A stretch of DNA of 64,000 bases from Rhabdornis inornatus (Eukaryota > Chordata > Aves > Passeriformes > Rhabdornithidae): the NCBI GenBank assembly GCA_013397075.1, contig VWZS01002677.1, positions 58,235 to 122,234 of the forward strand, in the 5' to 3' direction. This document shows positions 13,501 through 27,427 of this stretch, one piece after another. Numbering within the stretch: the stretch's first letter is position 1; the number at the start of each line of letters is the position of its first letter. The translations under genes and the position numbers were made by a program. The notes under the pieces were generated by a model. It had not been told where the DNA came from, searched no databases, and was given only the letters and a program-made list of their open reading frames with translations.

Positions 13501-16500
13501 AAGTTTGTTTCTTTGTAAACATGTTGTCACAACAGAAGTATTCTGTTTTATTAGAAATTAAGACTTTGCTTACTAAATTACAAGTCTTGGGGTAGTTAAC
13601 AAATAGAGACATGAAGATAGAGCTTGCATGACCATTTCAGTTTATGTTGATGTTTTTTTTCTAAAATCAGAGAGCTATTACTCAGTGGCTTTTCATATCT
13701 GCTGACAATTTTTTGATATTTTGCTTATCTAGAGGGGCAACATTCCCTGTATAGAAAAATCAACTTATGCTTAGAATTAGTTAAAGGAAAACTTTGTTGT
13801 ACATGCAAGGTTTTGCCCTGTGCAAGCCAATTTCAGCACTTTGTGCTGAAAAGTTCTTAATGCATTTCAGAAAGGGAAATAAGTTCAGCTTTTCTGTAGA
13901 TGAAAGTAATGTGAATTCAGAATGAGAACTGTGGCTACAGCAGGGTGGGTGAGGTGTGGTGTTGTTTTTTGTTTGTTTTTTTATTAATGTTCTGGGGTTT
14001 TTTAAAGTTTACCGGAGAAGGATTCATCTCTAAAGATTTAGATTCCTCATAACAGAGAGTAGCACGTAGTCCGAAATTATAATTTTTTTAGTAACAAAAG
14101 TATCTATTTTATTTGCATTTTCAGGCACTAGCATTCAACAGGTTACTCTTCAGCTGAATTAATTTTTAATAGCTTGCCAAAATGGATATTTGAAAGGTTC
14201 TCATTTTACTTATTTGCTTATTCAATGTATCTGTTGCTGATATTTGATTAGGTTTTTTGTAGGGTTTAGAGTAATTTTATCTTCATTTTCATGTCTAATG
14301 CCAGTTCAGAGTTGCTTTGAAATGAATCACAGAGAAGTGAAAATCTGTTAGGATTTAATTCTGTATTTCTGTTACTTTACATTTTAGTTTCACAATTATC
14401 GTTAATACTTTTTGTCCCTTGACAGGTAGTAGAAGTGTATAATCTGTTCTATTAAGTGTTCTTGAACAGTCTTTTTATTGGAGTGAGGGCCATATTGGTT
14501 TGATCTTTTAAATTTTATCTCTGAAAAAAAAAAAGTTTATATATTTCTAGTTTGCTTTCATAATGCTTGTATATATTTCCTTTGAGTGTTTAGAGTTTTT
14601 CATCAGGAAATTTTATTTTAGGAAGGAACAATATTAAGGTCCTCTGAGACATGGAAATTAATTTACAAATTATTTTGAATTTATTTTGTTGCATTCCACT
14701 CATTTCAATGAATGTGTTCTCCTTTGCTAGTTTTATTAAACTAGTGTGTCTGAAGTTGTTTGGAAGATAGTTATTTACTTATTTTTGTGATATGGAAAGT
14801 TCTTGACAGATTGGAATACAAATCTAAGAAGGGGATTTCTGCCTTTTAGTGTTTATAAGTTGTCTTCTAGATCCTATCATATACTGAAGTATACTTCCTG
14901 CTAATAAAAGTGCAATTATACTCCATTGATTCTTAACATCACAACATATTAAAAATTCTCAGTTTTGTTTTAAAACATAACAATAGCAACCTTGTTTTTT
15001 CTTTTTGGTTGATTTTTTTTTTTTGTCTCTAAGCTCTAAATTTAGAAGAAACCTTGAACATAATGCATAAAAATGAGTTTTAGGACAGCAATTCGCTACA
15101 CTGAAGCACTATATTGTTTTGTCTTAATAATGCAATTAGTGGCTGTGGAACAATCTATTTTGGCCCCCAGCTTGTGCTACCTTGACACATGAAGCTATCT
15201 AAAATAACTTCAAATTTCATCTTCAAATGGTGAAGATGAAGTGAAAATATTGCATGCTTGTCAGTGAAAGTATACCTGTAAGTTTTATTTCAGAAAAACT
15301 GAACACTCATGTCAGTTGTAAAATGCAAACTTGATGTACTACCAACTAGCATTAGGCATCTAGCTATGTACAGCTCACGGTACTGTTGGTAAGCCAGTTA
15401 GCCAGTTTAAGTATATGAGGAAGAAATTTTCTTTGTAAGCCTTGAAGGATGATAACTGAATTATTTTCAAGAACATGAGTCAACTTAGAAAAGTATATTT
15501 TATTTTTCTTTCCAGAAGAAGAAAGAGGCTTCTTGTGGTAAAGATTGGAAATGCAACATTGTCTATTGAAACAAGAGATAGATGAACAAATGCCTAGCAC
15601 AGGTTTTTGTTTTTTTTTTTTTCTTCTTTCTAAGCAATGCAGCAAATATCCTAGCTCTTCCAGAACTGTCAGTACTAGAAAGTCAATCCTAAAAAAACTG
15701 TCATCTTCTGGTGAAAATAAAAGGCAAAGTTAGTAACAAGATGGTGTAGGAAGTATGGTACTTAAAATGAGCAGAATGGGATTGCAAGAAATAAGTTGCA
15801 AAGGAGGAGTCACCTCTAGGATAAACATTTCTTGATGTTAGCTCCAAATAATAACAATGAAAGTGGCTGACAGACCTGGTGTGATCAACTCACTCAGCTC
15901 ATGTTTGACATGTCTTGAGCCAGGCAGCAACAGCATGCCCAGGTGGCCTAGCTAGAAGAAATAAATGCACAATGCAGGGACTAATTTATTTATTCATCCC
16001 AGTGAAGGTGATCAGTGTCCAATTTAAAATCTATAAATAGTTCTATAAAATCCAGAAATTCTGATTCCGCACTGAACATTTATTTCTGAAAATCAAATAG
16101 GCGAATATTTGTGGTACAAAGAACAGCAAAGTTCAACAACAAATCAGATAAACCATAGTTTTTAACTGAAAAAAATGGTGCCTCTTGGCGACTATTTTCT
16201 ATTGACAGTTGCTGTTTTCTAAACTCAGTTACCAACTGGTCATTTTTGGAAGATACCTTTCAGCTATTAGAGGTATGCATGGCAACACTGATGTGTTTGG
16301 GGTGTGTGCATTATTCTGGCATCTTGTAGCTCAGGTAGGACCAGAGTTTCTCAGAGTTATTGGGTATTAGTGACAAGAACTTTCCTTAGTGATGGATCTG
16401 TCCAAGAGTAAAATCAATATTGCCATTAATATTAATGTAATAAATGTACCTGCAACTGAGTGGAGCACATAATAAATGGGTTTAGGTACAAGTGGAATTT

Positions 16501-17434
16501 AGTGCTTTAGTTCAGGGAATGTGCTGTTAAGAGAAATATCTGTAGTTGTCCTAATGCTTTATATGAGTATGTACAATATTTTCCTCTTTCTGAACATTTG
16601 AACTCTTTTTTTATGTGAGCTACTGAAGTTTTGAAGACTTTCCCAACTGAGGAATTGGAAATGTATTTGTAATAGCAGACCAAGCTTAATGTAGTGATAA
16701 TCCTGGTAACAATGTTGAAACAAGGTCTTCTGACAGGGGAAGAGTGAGAAAAAAACATTTCAGAAGAGGCCTTAGGAAATATATGTATAACCTCTTTGCA
16801 GCAGCAACCCCAATGAGATCAATGTGTTGTGCTGTATTTATATTACTTCCAGTACAACATTGATATTCTGGTAAAAGATTGTAGGGAAAAGCAGAGCAAA
16901 TAGCTTTTTAGTGATTATTCTGTATCCTGAGTGTGCTGGGTCATATGTTGTATCCAAAAGCAATTTGTCTGCATTAGAAACATATAATTTTTTACCTCCC
17001 TGAAAGCAAATAGTACCAGTAGCAGGATTACATTTATTATGCTGCAGTTAATGAGATTTGGAAGTGCTTAATGTAAAAGTGTGGCATCATATATATTTCA
17101 CTTAATTTGAAAAATATGTAAGAAAAAGGAGTGAGACTATTTTCTGATGAAAACCAAAACCATCCCCTTTACCACTGGAATGAGGACACCAACCAAGAGA
17201 AAAGCAGTTTAGTCACCTACTGTGCAAAACACCACTGAAAATTATCATGGTGAAACTTAAACCACAGAAATCTGGAGACTTCTGAACTCAGAGTTTTGTA
17301 AGTGCAAGTACTAAACATCACCATGTAAAGTCTGTTGGGTTTATATCAATGTCTAAAAGAAGAGTTATGCTTTTGCACTTCCCTTCATGTTGTGCAGCAC
17401 GAGCAGAATTTTGTTTCTTTGATGCCTGAAGTCT
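13501..17434. other. A+T-rich DNA with T-runs, no gene seen
   Basis: No gene seen. Poly-T or poly-A runs occur near 14520-14535, 15000-15025 and 15603-15630. The last contains T13 and lies inside two short opposite-strand open frames that have no domain. Several splice-like words occur, but no acceptor, open frame and donor combination stands out. Confidence 0.55.
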
Positions 17435-17560
17435 GACAGTGCTTAAGGCATTTGGACAATGCCCTTAAAAACATACTTTAACTTCTGGTCACCCCAAAGT
17501 GGTCAGGCACTTGGACTAGATGATTAGAGGTATCTTCCAACTAAAACATATTCTGAATAC
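17435..17560 (+). mobile_element. CR1 LINE 3'-end fragment, sense orientation
   Basis: This short relic of a CR1 non-LTR retrotransposon contains the words typical of the CR1 3' tail in order: the 'TTTGGACAATGC' segment near 17451, 'GGTCAGGCACTTGGACTAGATGAT' split over 17500-17523, and 'CTTCCAACTAAAACATATTCTGAA' near the end, a decayed version of the terminal octamer repeat. Only the last hundred or so bases survive, as is usual for CR1 because reverse transcription starts at the 3' end and stops early. It has no coding capacity. Assignment is from remembered family consensus, and the subfamily is uncertain. Confidence 0.75.
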
Positions 17561-20500
17561 ACTGCCAAGTACCATACATTAGCAGGATGTGATCTTTAGA
17601 AACAATTTTCTCAGTTATGCTGGGGACTCAACATCCACACCAATCACTCTTATATTTATATATTTGCTTGCTTGTTTGGTTTTAGTTTAGTTTTATTTTG
17701 CTTTATGAGCCCTATTAAGGCTTCATGGACTGAATGAAGTGTATTAGGGATGTCTCCAGTGTGCATCTTCCACCATTTTTTTTAATATGGAAGTTTCCCA
17801 AATCATGTGCTTTGGAACTATTTCAGAGAGAAAACTAAAATACAGAAAATGGAGATGATCAGGTTGTTTTTTTTTTCAAAAGCACCTTTCAACCAAGCTA
17901 GAAAAGCTATATGTACAACCCAACTAATTTGGCTAATTTTTAGAACTAATGCAGTGTTTCTTGTTTTTACTGTCTGTTTTTCCCCTTATGAATAGACTTC
18001 TGATTAAAAGTAATGCAGCTAATCCTCTATTATCTCCTAAAATTGTGACAAAAACATTTGTTTCTTTGAGATAGGGAGAATATATGGCTTTATTACATGC
18101 TCATTTTCTGTTCCCCTGATAATTTTATTTATGATGGGGTCAATGTGAAGCAAAAATGATTGCACTTTTCAGCAGGTATGCAGCTTTTCCCAGTTTTACC
18201 TGTTCTCAATTTTTTTTCTTCTTTTCCTCTTTTCTTTCTGGTCCCCTTATAGGAAAGTTGTATAATTTTACTATAATACCCTTTTCCTAAGAGATGTGCC
18301 ATTTTGTATGCATGCAAGCTCCTAAATCTTCCTTTTTTATTCCCCCTAATCTGTCGCAGGTCTACCTTATTTAGTGAAACTCAGTAGTGTTTCTAAGGGA
18401 GGTGTGCATGCTGGAATATTACCTTTATATGCTAATTAATTGAATATGATAATGAGGACATGATGACAAAGTCAAAGCAGAAGCTGAAAACAAGTGATGT
18501 GTCTATTTCTTAATAAGCAAACTAATTTAACAGAGACTAGCCAGAGTGCCTGCAAACTTAGTTTGCTTCATGTGAGTAGTTTTAGAGTGCAAGTCCCATG
18601 GGACAGATCCTAGGAGATAACACTGTGTTTATGGCTACTTTTCTGCAATGAAACTGGTACACTTGGCTGTAGGAAGGATGTGTCTTATGGAGGAGTTGTC
18701 AGGACAGACTCTGCTGTGTAGGACTTGATTCTGTGAACTCTAAGCTGAGATCCCACCTTGCCAAGAGTTAGGGGACTTGTACCACCTAACCTGAAGTACT
18801 CAGAAAGATCCCAGCACTGCCAGTGATGTGTGCCCCAGTCACCTCTGTTTTCCTCCTCCTCAATACAGCATTGTGGATTTTTGTTGAACATGACTAAAGG
18901 ACAGTCCAGGCAGCTGTCATATAACCCAGCCCAGGGAAGGAAGCAGCCTTGAAGTGCTCACTAGGTATATGCAAGGTTTCTAAGAGCTGTAGGTTGGAAA
19001 ATAGTAATAACTCATGTAATTTTGTTAAAGTAAATCCAAATTTTGCACCACTGAGGCACTGTTGCTCTCCTGAACTATTTTATGTTTTGAGAATTTTGGA
19101 ACTGGAAAATGTTCCCAGGCAGGGAAGCTCTACAAAAAGAAGAGCACAAAGATAAATTTTATTCCCCCTTCTAATTTCTACATTTTCTCTACATCTTATG
19201 CTGTGTTAATCCTATTCTCCCAGCTGTTTACCAGCATGTTTAGGTTGATAAGAAAATGTCCTGCTTTCTGGTTCAATTTTCTCCTCAACTTGCTGTTGTG
19301 TACCACTTTACTTTTATTCTCTTTTTCTTCTAGCATCCAGTCCAGAAATATTTCCTATACACTGATAACTCACAGCTATTGAAACACTTTGGGATGAACT
19401 GTGTTGGCATCACATACTGGCAAAGGACATTCTTTTGCCTGTAGACTGCATGTACTGCCTGGCACAGGCACATGGAACTGTCATTGCCTTTGATTTCATT
19501 TGTTCTTGCACTTCAATTTTTCAGTAGAAATATAAACTGTATATTTTAGGCAGTCTCAGTTGTACAGTTTCATAAACAAAAGGCTTGGTGTTGAAGCTTT
19601 AAACCTAACAAAGCCCTTAATCAAGCTACATATCTGTCATTTTATTCCCTTTTCATACATGCTAAATAAAAAGAAGTAGTTCTTATTTTAATCTATACCT
19701 CACACTGTTCTTTGGTAAATGTGAGCTTTATAGACTGCTCTTTATGCATATAAATACTATTTATATCTCAAGCTATGTACTGTGAGAAAAATGGATGTTG
19801 TCTCACTTCTATGGAATTTGTACAGGATGGAAGTAGTAACATTTTTAGGATGTTGGCTTTTTCTTAGCAAATACAGGGTTTTGTGGTATCAATGACCCTT
19901 AAAATTTTCCATTTTTGAAATTAGAAAATTACCACTTAGCAATAATGTGACATGACTCAGGCAGCTTGATGTTGTCTGTCAAAATCTACCATCAGCAGAA
20001 AGATTTGAAAGAACTGGAAATGATAGGAGGAAAAAACCACTTGCCTTATTTTCTTCCACTCATAATTCTATGTGGGTAGGCAATTAAAAAATGAAAGGAA
20101 TTGTATAGTGACATAGTTTTAAAATGTAGGCATTTTATAAACTCTCATGTGAACACTTCTAATTTCATTGAAGATAGCCAAATTACAGTCATGTACGTTG
20201 AGAATATTCTTGCCTTGTGCTATCAAAATTAATTTGGTAAATAAAGATGAGACTATGTGCAGTCAGAAATAGAGCATGTAAAAATTTTACAGTTAGGAAT
20301 TTATTTTCAGCAAATGAAATTTGGCGGGAGTTCTCTTAAACCATTTTCAGTGAAGATTTCTTGATGTTATTCCTGGCTTTTACACACTTTCTCTAAAATA
20401 TCTGCAAGCTGTTCAATTTTTTTTTTTCTTTTTTTGTCATCGTGGATACTGAGTTGTATTCCTTAATGCCTCATCTGAAAACCAATCTCTCTTGTATGCA

Positions 20501-22193
20501 TTAGACCTAAGCTTAAATTGTGAGATCTTTGGACTCCTGGAAGGGACGTTCCAACAGTTTTTTGCAGAATGGACAGACACAGGAAGGGGAGAGTATGCGT
20601 ACATGTGCATGACTGATAGATGGGTTAGAGTTACATCTAGAGAAATTAATGTGACAAGCAGACCAGCAAATAAAGGAGGGAAAATTGAGGGTAACAATTA
20701 AGAGGTGTGGAGCTGAAGAATGGAAGGGAAATTAAGGAAACAGAGAGGGGACACAATGAGCACTGATGTATGGAAACCACTCTTTTTGTCTGGAGTTGGA
20801 TACTTCCCTTTAAAGTGTTATACACCAGCTTCAGAGTCCAATAACTGCAAATATCATTACAAATAATGTTGTAATTAAAATACTACGGCATCCACTTGTA
20901 GCGTTTTTAGAGGTAAGCAGTATCAGTGAAGTGGACTGTCTTTAGAATTATGGTATTAAGCATTTGCATCTGGTATCAAGCCTAAATAAATAAATATATG
21001 GAACACTCCCCCAAGCTTAAGAAGAACTTAATTTTTTTTCAGAACTTTCTTTACAGTTGAGAAATACTCTAGGTATTCTCCTATTCACTTTCTTCATGTT
21101 TGAGGAGCCACCCATCACAAACCAAAAAATCTACACCCACCCCACAAAATCAATCTTGTTTGTAACACAGCTGGTCAGAGGAAGCATGTTTCACTGGGAA
21201 CAGAATCTCACATTGAATATAATAATTTTTTCAAACTCTGTCTTCCTCACTGACTTGTGTGTACAACTAGAAATCTTGCCCTGTTTGCTTGCCAGAAAGC
21301 ACTGACTTTGTTCCTCTTTCTTCTTGCCATCTTCATGTCAAGCAGCTGGCAGTCCCTTGGTGGGACACATGCTCAGTTTGGGCTTCTCCATTCACTCCAG
21401 GTGGTAACTGTCCTTCTGTATTTAGCTCTAAAAAGCTTTCTCTATTGCCTGCTCATTTTAAATAGCTACTGAAGCAAGTTGGCTATGGTCAGCTGGCAGA
21501 CACCCACCTGGCTGCTGTCAGTCCTCCTTCTCAAGGACATGGGGACAGAACATAAAATGCCAAAGGCTCAAGGGCTGCTTCTCAAACTGTTCTCCCCAAC
21601 ACCTGGCAGGTTCTGCCCTTCCTTACCTTGATGGGGTTTTGATACTGGCATGAACTTTATGGCCTCAAGAGAAGGGTTTCTGTAAGACAGTTATAATTCT
21701 TCAGTATGTTATATTTTATGGAGTAGCAGCATTGTGTGAATTGCTTTAAAAGGGTTACTAGGACTTTGTAGAGGTAAGTTTATAAACTGTTCTTTCCCCT
21801 TCAAGAGTCAGGCAGTGATTTGCAAATATGAAGCACATTTAGAATAAATAGACATGGAAGTAAACAGGAACTTCTAACTACAAGAAAGAAAATCACACAG
21901 TCCAAGCCTTTTCATCACTGATGGTTTGCAATGTGTACCACAGCCCTGTGCCTTTGGTGAAAGGGCTATTTATTCTGCTGTAGACATATGTGATATCTGC
22001 AATAACCTGTACAAGACACTCAAATCCATTGATTCTAAGAAGCTGTGCATCTTCTGAGGTCAAAATAAAGCAAATCTAAGTGAACAGAAATTATAGATAT
22101 ACTGCTTTGAATAAAAGAAAATATTTTTACTGTTTCCCCAACCTCCTTAGTTTACCAGGAGACAGGATTTCTGTACACCTGCTCACCTATAAA

Positions 22194-22230
22194 GTGTATA
22201 TATGTGTGTGTATATATACATGTTTGTGTT
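22194..22230. repeat. (TG/TA)n dinucleotide microsatellite
   Basis: Alternating purine-pyrimidine stretch of TATATG, (TG)n and (TA)n units with interruptions. Short and imperfect. Confidence 0.8.
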
Positions 22231-23739
22231 ACAATTTCCTGGATTTTGAATGCCTGAAAAAGGTTGAGTAGTATGCAGACTTGGTGCCCACTTCCTGTAA
22301 TCCACACTGCAGAGAACTATGTGTATTAATAAATAATGGGTTTTCATCAGCATGCAAGGATTTATTAATAATTTTTTAATAACCACATATCAATTACACA
22401 TCTTTCTTTTCCCTTTAAATGACTGCTTTCTCCAGGACTCTGTCTTAATAGGAAGTCTCCAATATCACACCCTCTGTCTGAACCCTGATCTCATTCTATC
22501 ACTACCCAAGTCCAAACCTTAAGTATGATGTATGATTTAGTTCTAAAAAAATGATAGTTCTTTGAGGGAGGGGAATATGACTGAACCCACACTATCTCAG
22601 CTAATCTTGTTATGTATCATCACTGGTACCTGAGATACTTTCTCAGGAGGCTGGAGGGAGGAGAGATATGATCCAGATGCTTAGGACAAGGGGGCAGACA
22701 GAAGTGAGAACATCACAGGGGCAATCACAACCTGATGTGGTGTATTTATTTTATGCATGTAGGTGGCTAGGAGTTTCTGAGGTCAACATCAACAGTTACT
22801 AAAATTCACTGTTGTACAGATAGCTCATGTTTGTCTCTTCTCTACTTCCATGCTCAAAGTTGAGCTGTAAGTGGGGCACAGTCATGAGACTCTAAAAAGC
22901 TATCATTTGAAGTGCTTTGAACTTTGAATTTCAAGATGCTTGGGAGTCTAAAACTGCAGCTGCAAGAAACTCTGAAACCATATTTTATCACGTTTTGTAT
23001 TTCACAAACACTATTTTATTTTTCTCTCTTCTCATAAGCAGTCTTCTTAAAATAAGAGGATTTGTTATTTAATAGAAAAAAGGAAATAATGTATTTATAA
23101 ATAAAAAGTAAACAATCTGTAAAACATTTGACAAAATATATGGGTATGTGTTTCATTTAGCTTTTTTCTTGGTTTTTTTTTTGTTTGAGTAAGCTAAGCT
23201 TCAATGAGTTATGTGGGGCATGTATTTTAAGAACAAAATGAACTGTAAGGTAAAGCTGAATACTCTTGCAACCATTGTTTGGCTGTCAACACAAGTTTGA
23301 TTCTCAAATGTTACTGTGCAAAGAACTTCTTTAAAAACAACTTTAGGTTGGCCCCTAAACTACTGAGCTTTATAGCCAAATGAAAAAAAAGCATATGGAA
23401 GCTGTGTGAGTCTGTCTGTTTTGGCATGTAATGCTGTCCCTGGATTGTGGTAATTTCCTTCTTTATCATTCAAGGTGTGTGTTTAGTTTCCTGTTCAGAA
23501 TTTTTGTCTCTTTCATTTCACAACTGAATTCCATCCATCCTTACCAAGCTCTATTAACTGAATTAATTTTGACTGTTCTTGCAATGATTTCTTTTGTTTT
23601 TTCCAGACTTTGTTAGCTGCATCTTACCTTTCAACTTACTATAATCTTTTTTAGAAGTTGTGTGGTTCACGAATTAAACAAAAAAACACTTCTGCTAATA
23701 TATAGGAAAACAGGAGGAAAGCAGTGAAATTGCAGTAAC

Positions 23740-23760
23740 TTTTTTCTTTTTTTTTTTTTT
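23740..23760. repeat. Poly-T tract
   Basis: A T6-C-T14 run. It could be the reverse-strand trace of a poly(A) tail, but no retrocopy body is recognisable downstream. Confidence 0.85.
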
Positions 23761-23999
23761 CACACTATAAAAGTGAAGGAGAAAGACAACTTCTCTGGGG
23801 AAGGCAATTCCACTTGCTCGCTCACATATTCAGTAAGAAACTACACAGATCAGCACTGGCTCCAGGGGGATCTTCCTGAAATTTTAAGCTTTGCAGCATA
23901 AACTAAAGACAGTGATCTGGTTTTGTAGTAGAATAGATGCTGTGTGTGCAGTAGTTGGGAGGCAATAGAAATTCTGTGAAAGCCAACATGTGGCAGAAG

Positions 24000-24360
24000 T
24001 AGCCTGGGAGGAGAGATGACAACTTTATGTGCAGCAGCTTTTCTCTCACTCCTCGTTTCTACATGCCAGGCACAGCTGCTGTGGAGAGCTGCATGTGCCA
24101 GGTGCCAAGGAATGTGTTCCTCTCTCCCAGGAGTGCTTTGCCCCCATTGCATCCCCTTGTGTTACCTGGCCTGTTGCAGGTGTGTTCCTATCACGAGGTG
24201 TTGCTGGAGGGAATGATTTCATAGCAGACTGGCTCAGCAGTTGGACAATCCTACTGCTCTTCAGTGATACCATCCCTGCTGCAACAGGTGTTGTAGAGTT
24301 TGAGGGGGAAAAAAACCCACACAAAACCCCCAAATAAAAAAAAGACAATTCAAATAAATG
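24000..24360. other. GC-richer unidentified block with A-rich tail
   Basis: About 300 bases are clearly richer in G+C than the flanks, so several frames stay open at once: plus frames of 65-102 codons starting at 24016, 24027 and 24029, and a minus frame at 24046-24348. The block ends in an A-rich stretch, about 24309-24345, made of A6-8 runs broken by CCC. A body plus an A-rich tail on the plus strand is the layout of a retroposed transcript or SINE. I do not recognise the sequence, I did not find target-site duplications by eye, and none of the frames has a domain. Confidence 0.3.
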
Positions 24361-27300
24361 ACCAAATTAATATTTTTCATAGTATAGGAGGTATATTTGT
24401 TGGCACTCTGTTCATAGAAAGGCTGGGGTTTTCAGCATTGCTAGTGGAGCTAATTGAAGCTGTTATGTTTGGGTCATCTAGCTCCCTCTAATTTCAATAT
24501 GCTATTTCTACAGCCATATTGTATTGGTGCATACAGGATGTGAAAATGAGAAAAAAACTCTTCTGCCCTGAAGTTAAACAACCTAAAATAAAACCAAATC
24601 AAGACCAAAGCAGTCTTTTCAATGTAGCTCAGAATGAAGGCGATGTCATTTAAATTGAACCTGCCACCACTGATATGATGCAGCAGTTTTTTTACAGGCA
24701 TGTCACTTCACAAATTATAATGGTGCTTAAAATTGCATATCTAGTGGTTGTTTAGATGCCTGAGGATATCCCACACCTCCACCTGCTGCTGCAGAAGAGC
24801 AGGAAATCAGGCTCTGTGTTGTACTGTCTTGTATCCACTTGGGCATTTAAAATGGCACCTGATGCTTGTGTTTAGTGCATGAATCACTCCCTTGGTATAA
24901 GACTCAGTGTTGTGTTTCTAGTTCCAAATCAATAATACAAGAGTTTATTTACCATGTTTTGCCCTCAGCTCTTTTTTTCAGCTGGGGAATCTTTTATGTT
25001 TTATTACTGTCTTTACAAATTGTATGTAATAATTGTAAAAAGGAGACGGTGATATAGTTCCCTCTTATGTTTTTTACTTTTATTGGGAAAAAAGGTAAAT
25101 TAAATGATATCTAATGGAAAGAACAGGTAGTTGGACAATGCTACTCATTAAACCGACCTGTTAAATTTCTGAGGCAGATGTTCAATGAATCTCTTTCATT
25201 GGGTTTATGCATCTGATGGTGAACATCTACATATAAATGAATCTCCAACATAATTAAAATGAAATTTATTGTTGGTAGCAGCATGGCATAGTATATTTTG
25301 GTAGATGATTGAAATTAAGAAGGCTAAGTTAAACAGCAGACCTCAAAGCTGAATGAATTTTTATAACACAGTGACTCCTGCCCTAACACGTTTTTGGGGC
25401 TTTTTAAAATTAACCTATTGTTCACCCCTCTCCATTTTTCCTTTCTCTTCTTCCCCATATATGCACTTTCTCTGGTACTTCTGTGCTGAAATATTTCTGA
25501 GTTTCTGTGACAGTTTGTTTAGGAGTTCTAATGATGGTAAGAGGATCATGAACTTTATTTCCTATGGCCAGTATTACCTAGTTGTGTTCCTTACAAATAC
25601 CTTGTTAAGTGCAACTTAACCATATCTTTCAGATAGTTCTTTATAATTTATCTTGCTGAGATTTTATAGTGGAATCATTAATTGCCAAAGACAATTAGAT
25701 TGTTTGAAGAGAAATGTTATTTCTTTAACCCAAAACCAGCATAGTGGGTTGTAGAACTTGGTGACTTCCTAGCATGTGAAGACTATGACAATTTTTTTTT
25801 CCTCCTTTACATATTTCTCTTTCTTGTAACTGGATTAACGTTTCTTATAGCACATCCTGTGGGAAATTTATCATTGGCTTGGAAAACTCTGATAAATTTC
25901 TGGTTTGAAATGAATATTTGGATTTCTTTGAGTCTTAAGTACACTAGGTCTCTACAGACTCCTGCATGCTGGATTTGTAAAGAATGAGAGTTGAGTTCCT
26001 CACAGGTCCTGCATCCAGAATAGCTAGTGTGCCACAATTCTTTAAATGTATATACTGGCATTTTAAAAAGAAATCTTTAAATCTGCGTATGGCAGGGTTT
26101 CTATCATCAAAAAGAAAATAAGATGGAGGTGGTGGGAACACCTTGTGATGCTGCAAATGCAAATACAACCAAACACTCATTTTGCTGAAGAACACTCTCT
26201 TTACTGTGGAAGCATAGATGCAAGAAGGGCACTTTAATGTACCATAGACTGGCATTCAAGAAATATGAAATCTTAGTAATTACAAATATATTCCTTATGT
26301 TCTTGAGCATTCTTTAATATCTTTAAATGTATGTTATACTTATGTATTTGTTAATTTATGGCAGTCATGATGAAAGTATCTTGACTGGTTTTCTAAGGAA
26401 TAAGTAATATATTTGTTAATCCTGACTACTCCCTATTATAATTTCTTATTATTTAAATGTCTGTACTTTGTCTTTCTCTGGTTTACTTGCAAGTATCTTG
26501 GACCAAGGTGCAGTGAGTTCTGTGTGTGCCTTCTGTTGGGCTTCACAGCCTTTACTTTTAGAAAAAAATCTACTTAGCTTGTACTAGCAAATATTTGCTA
26601 ATAATGTAACAGTGACCATACAGTTTGATTTGTATCTGTTATCTGGCAGGGGAGCTGTATGAGGAAAAGGAATTAAAACCTCCCTGCCCACTTATAAATA
26701 TAAACAGCGTCACTGTGGAATATTTCTACCTCTATTAAGTGAGAACTTTAACTTATTACTAATATGGACAGAATATACAGAACATTGTTAGATATTTGCT
26801 GATATGTACAAAGCAGGGCTGCACCTCTCTTAAATTGCTTATAATTGCTTAAATAATGATAATCAACTTATAATGGCTTGGAGAGACCTTAAAAAAACTT
26901 CAACTCTTGTTTCAGTCTGACACTGAAAGATGAATAAAGAGTATCTATGGACTGAGTGACTGTTTTTCAGGAAGTGTTACTGGGAGGTGCAGTCAGTGCA
27001 GTTTTATTCATCCCCTCGTCTGCACCCCTGTCCTGATTCCTTTTTATAGTCCTGTAATTCATACGCAGGTAAAGAGGATAGTTTTCAATTAAAACTCCTT
27101 TCTTGAACACCAAGAAAAAGGTGTTTTAAAATATTTGTGCAGAAGAAATTAATGAGAGATGAAGGAAAGGGAGGAGAAAAAATTGACTTAGAATTTCTAC
27201 ATCAGTCTTTTTGCAGAATCAAATTAATGACTGTTAGTAGTGCTAGTATTTATTACTTATGTAGGAGTCTTTGCTTTGGGATATATATTCTATAAATACC

Positions 27301-27427
27301 AAATGCAGAAAACATGTTATAAGTAGAGAAGACCAGAAGAAAGTGGGAGAGAAAACAGAGGCAGAGAGACATAAGGTAACCTAACAGAAAATGAACATTT
27401 GGAATGTAAAGCTAGAACTAAAGTCAG
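24361..27427. other. A+T-rich DNA, no gene seen
   Basis: No gene. Short open frames such as 25353-25619 (plus) and 25944-26255 (minus) are hydrophobic or low-information and overlap others. No transposon is recognised until the CR1 copy at 27428. Confidence 0.55.

Larger units (their letters stand above)
17561..23999. other. Non-coding DNA with simple repeats, no gene seen
   Basis: No gene or identifiable transposon. Low-complexity items are T-runs at 20417-20435 and 23740-23760 and a TG/TA dinucleotide stretch at 22194-22230. Two somewhat GC-richer patches, about 18690-18950 and 21300-21640, contain short open frames on both strands but no recognised domain. They could be old unclassified repeats. 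Confidence 0.5.
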
